Source: DATELY01 sp035276085 (lineage in GTDB: Bacteria; Pseudomonadota; Gammaproteobacteria; Steroidobacterales; Steroidobacteraceae). From it: 7,389 bases of DNA. Positions within the stretch are counted from its first letter, which is position 1; each line of letters starts with the position of its first letter. Below, one piece after another: positions 5,943 to 7,389 of the stretch. Below the pieces are notes generated by a model. It had not been told where the DNA came from. It saw only the letters and a list, made by a program, of their open reading frames with translations, and searched no databases. The position numbers and the translations under genes were made by a program. The stretch spans positions 1-7,389 of the forward strand of contig DATELY010000171.1 in the NCBI GenBank assembly GCA_035276085.1. Reading direction: 5' to 3'.

Positions 5943-6380
5943 TCAGCGCTCGATCGTGAGCCTGCCCAACGCGATGCCCAGATCCCATCCTCGGCCCGTG
6001 CCGCGCCAGGCCAGCGACACCTCGCCCTTCGTCATCACTTGACCCTGCGCGCTCTTCACCGCACCCGCATGGGCCTCCGCAGCGGCGTAAGCACCAAACA
6101 GCTCATCGATGCTCTTCACCGAAGAGAACTCACCCACACCGTCGTCGATACGGGATTTGCCCACGGTGAGCCCGCCGCCCTTGGTGCTCAACTTCACGTT
6201 CGCCGACTGCCCGTTCGAGCACTTGACGACACCCGTACCCTTGGCCGTCTTGTAGATCACGGACCAACCCTGGAGCGTGAAATGCATTTTGCACTTGACG
6301 TTCGCCTTGGCGTCGTCAGCGGATGCGTTGACCGAGGCCATGAGCAACAGTGCGCAGAGTGCAAGCAGCTTCGAGTACAT
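5943..6380 (-). CDS. Small exported protein of unknown function
   Basis: This 145-residue precursor has a clear Sec signal peptide, MYSKLLALCALLLMASVNASA, cleaved after ASA at about residue 21 to leave a mature protein of about 124 residues. The Cys at position 9 sits inside the hydrophobic core and is not a lipobox, so the protein is probably periplasmic. The mature part is rich in Gly, Lys and short beta-prone stretches. It contains two cysteines, C30 and C54, that could form a disulfide, and a GGGLTVGKSRIDDGVGEF segment (68-85) followed by an Ala-rich helix-like stretch (97-108). I do not recognise a named family; a conserved proteobacterial hypothetical is likely. The ATG at 6380 is preferred over the start at 6461 because GGGAGAA lies just upstream and because it begins the signal peptide exactly. 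The gene lies 145 bp after the esterase stop, has its own terminator, and is probably transcribed alone. Confidence 0.75.
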   Translation of the reverse strand: MYSKLLALCALLLMASVNASADDAKANVKCKMHFTLQGWSVIYKTAKGTGVVKCSNGQSANVKLSTKGGGLTVGKSRIDDGVGEFSSVKSIDELFGAYAAAEAHAGAVKSAQGQVMTKGEVSLAWRGTGRGWDLGIALGRLTIER

Positions 6381-6525
6381 GTGTTCTCCCGGATTCGAAT
6401 GGTTGGGCTGAGATGATGCCAGATGCAGCGTGCCAGCACGGAGTGCCGCGGACCACTTCACGCTCTCTCGTAGTCCAGGCGCATTTCAGCATTTCCCCGA
6501 GCCGAGAGTCCGCGGTCGCGTGCAG

Positions 6526-7203
6526 CTACGCAATCCTCCGCAACAACCACTCGCGGATGTCCTCCAACTCCTCCAGCGCCACTTCGTGCTGCATGTCGTA
6601 CGTCTTCCAGGTGACGTCGTAACCGAGCTGGCGCAGAAAGGCACAGGACCGTTCGCCGGCTTGCAGCGGCACCATGTCATCGTGGGTACCGTGGCACATG
6701 AGAATGGGCGTCGCTTTGCTCGCCGGCTCGGCTTCGCTTGCGAGGAGTCGCGCCAGCGGCAGATAAGTAGACAGCGCCAATACACCCGCCAACTGTCCAT
6801 CAAAGCGTGTTGCCGTATGCAGCGCCACTGCGCCACCTTGAGAAAATCCCGCCAGCACGATCTTGTCCGCAGAGATGCCGCTGTCGATCTCTCGTTGCAG
6901 CAATGCGCGCACCGTTCCTGCGCTCGCGCGAATGCCTCTCTCGTCGTCGTCATCGCCGCCGAATGAACGAATGTCATACCACGCCGGCATCACATAGCCA
7001 TTGTTGATCGTGATTGGACGCATGGGCGCATTCGGAAACACAAAGCGCAGCGAACACGTTTCCGGGAGTCTCAACTCCTCCACGAGCGGTACGAAGTCGG
7101 ATCCATCCGCTCCCAGTCCATGCAGCCACACCACACTGCCGCGAGGTGGCACGCGCGGCGTGAGCATGATGAGCCCAGGTGCGATCGCTTGGTCGTAACG
7201 CAT
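6526..7203 (-). CDS. Alpha/beta-hydrolase carboxylesterase (acyl-protein thioesterase/EstB-like)
   Basis: This 225-residue cytoplasmic serine hydrolase has the size and motif order of the carboxylesterase/phospholipase family that includes Pseudomonas carboxylesterase II and acyl-protein thioesterases. It hydrolyses short acyl esters or thioesters. Visible motifs are WLHGLGADGSDF (26-37, oxyanion region), FPNAP (56-60), ITINNGY and AWYDI (64-78), the nucleophile elbow GFSQGG (119-124, Ser121), HGTHDDMVP (171-179, Asp175 the likely acid) and QHEV (205-208, His206). The catalytic triad is therefore intact. No signal peptide is present. The ATG at 7203 gives the family-typical N-terminus; GATGGAA just upstream is a modest ribosome site overlapping the stop of a possible 28-codon ORF. 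The physiological substrate is unknown. A role in deacylating P450 products is conceivable but not supported by operon structure. Confidence 0.92.
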   Translation of the reverse strand: MRYDQAIAPGLIMLTPRVPPRGSVVWLHGLGADGSDFVPLVEELRLPETCSLRFVFPNAPMRPITINNGYVMPAWYDIRSFGGDDDDERGIRASAGTVRALLQREIDSGISADKIVLAGFSQGGAVALHTATRFDGQLAGVLALSTYLPLARLLASEAEPASKATPILMCHGTHDDMVPLQAGERSCAFLRQLGYDVTWKTYDMQHEVALEELEDIREWLLRRIA

Positions 7204-7212
7204 TGTGTTCCA

Positions 7213-7299
7213 TCAGATTCGCCAGCCGAAGAGGCCGATGAGTCCCATGAGTATCAGGTAGATCGCCACGATCCAGGGCCTGATAACCCTCTGAGTCAT
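7213..7299 (-). CDS. Possible 28-residue single-span membrane peptide
   Basis: The ORF starts with ATG at 7299, and an in-frame TAG lies 18 bases upstream, so it cannot be longer. The peptide begins with basic residues (MTQRVIRPW) and continues into an unbroken hydrophobic stretch rich in Ile, Leu and Gly (about residues 9-24), ending GWRI. That is the layout of a small one-span inner-membrane protein with positive residues on both sides. Its stop lies 9 bases before the esterase ATG and overlaps the esterase ribosome-binding region, which would allow translational coupling. No good Shine-Dalgarno precedes it. I do not recognise a family, and chance cannot be excluded at this length. Confidence 0.4.
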   Translation of the reverse strand: MTQRVIRPWIVAIYLILMGLIGLFGWRI

Positions 7300-7319
7300 G
7301 AGCTGCGTGCGCTTCTAAG

Positions 7320-7389
7320 CGTCTGATGCAAGGCGCAAAGCGCAGCTCATATGTCGATATGAGCAAGCTTTGTAACGCAGCAGCAGACG
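7320..7389. repeat. Long imperfect palindrome, probable dispersed intergenic repeat, cut by the window end
   Basis: The core GCTCATAT (7345-7352), GTCG loop and ATATGAGC (7357-7364) is a perfect 8-bp hairpin. It is flanked by CAAAGC (7336-7341)/GCTTTG (7367-7372), GCG (7333-7335)/CGC (7376-7378), TGC (7327-7329)/GCA (7380-7382) and CGTCTG (7320-7325)/CAGACG (7384-7389), about 26 pairs with short internal loops. Pairing still continues at the last base, so the right arm probably extends beyond the window. There is no T tract. The long interrupted symmetry outside genes suggests a dispersed palindromic element, but copy number cannot be judged here. Confidence 0.55.

Noticed and set aside
5966..6380. 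Lipoprotein interpretation of the exported protein based on Cys9
   Set aside because: The cysteine is too close to the N-terminus and inside the hydrophobic core, without a lipobox around the cleavage site.
6381..6461. Longer start for the exported protein at 6461
   Set aside because: It would bury the signal peptide 27 residues inside the protein. The ATG at 6380 has GGGAGAA just upstream.

Overview
The window is GC-rich bacterial DNA. It is gene-dense, GTG starts are used, and it carries a large TonB-dependent outer-membrane receptor, so the source is a Gram-negative bacterium. The receptor type, the FCD-GntR regulator and the soluble cytochrome P450 together resemble catabolically versatile Proteobacteria. 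Candidates would be gammaproteobacteria of the Steroidobacter/Nevskiales kind or sphingomonads. This placement is an inference from gene style, not from a marker gene. No rRNA, tRNA, CRISPR array or transposase is visible.

Left part (1-965): a YebC/TACO1-family gene on + has its own likely promoter and a hairpin just after its stop. A second hairpin, which pairs better as minus-strand RNA, closes the receptor gene that comes in from the right.

Centre (966-5761): a TonB-dependent receptor (-) and a GntR/FCD-type regulator (+) diverge from a 462-bp intergenic region. That region holds a likely receptor promoter lying inside a perfect inverted repeat, a promoter-like site for the regulator, and a possible 34-codon ORF in the long receptor leader. 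A bacterial class-I cytochrome P450 (-) converges on the regulator with only 5 bp between the stop codons. The simplest reading is a small unit for taking up a bulky or hydrophobic compound across the outer membrane and hydroxylating it in the cytoplasm, with the GntR protein as local sensor. The substrate cannot be read from the sequence, and no ferredoxin or reductase partner lies in the window.

Right part (5762-7389), all on -: a possible 28-residue single-span membrane peptide, an alpha/beta-hydrolase carboxylesterase 9 bp after it, a small exported protein of unknown function followed by a good intrinsic terminator, then the P450. The window ends inside a long imperfect palindrome that looks like a dispersed repeat.

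The points most worth a second look are the receptor operator/promoter with its leader ORF, the FCD domain that has lost three of four metal ligands, the non-classical YebC N-terminus, and the 28-residue peptide ahead of the esterase.
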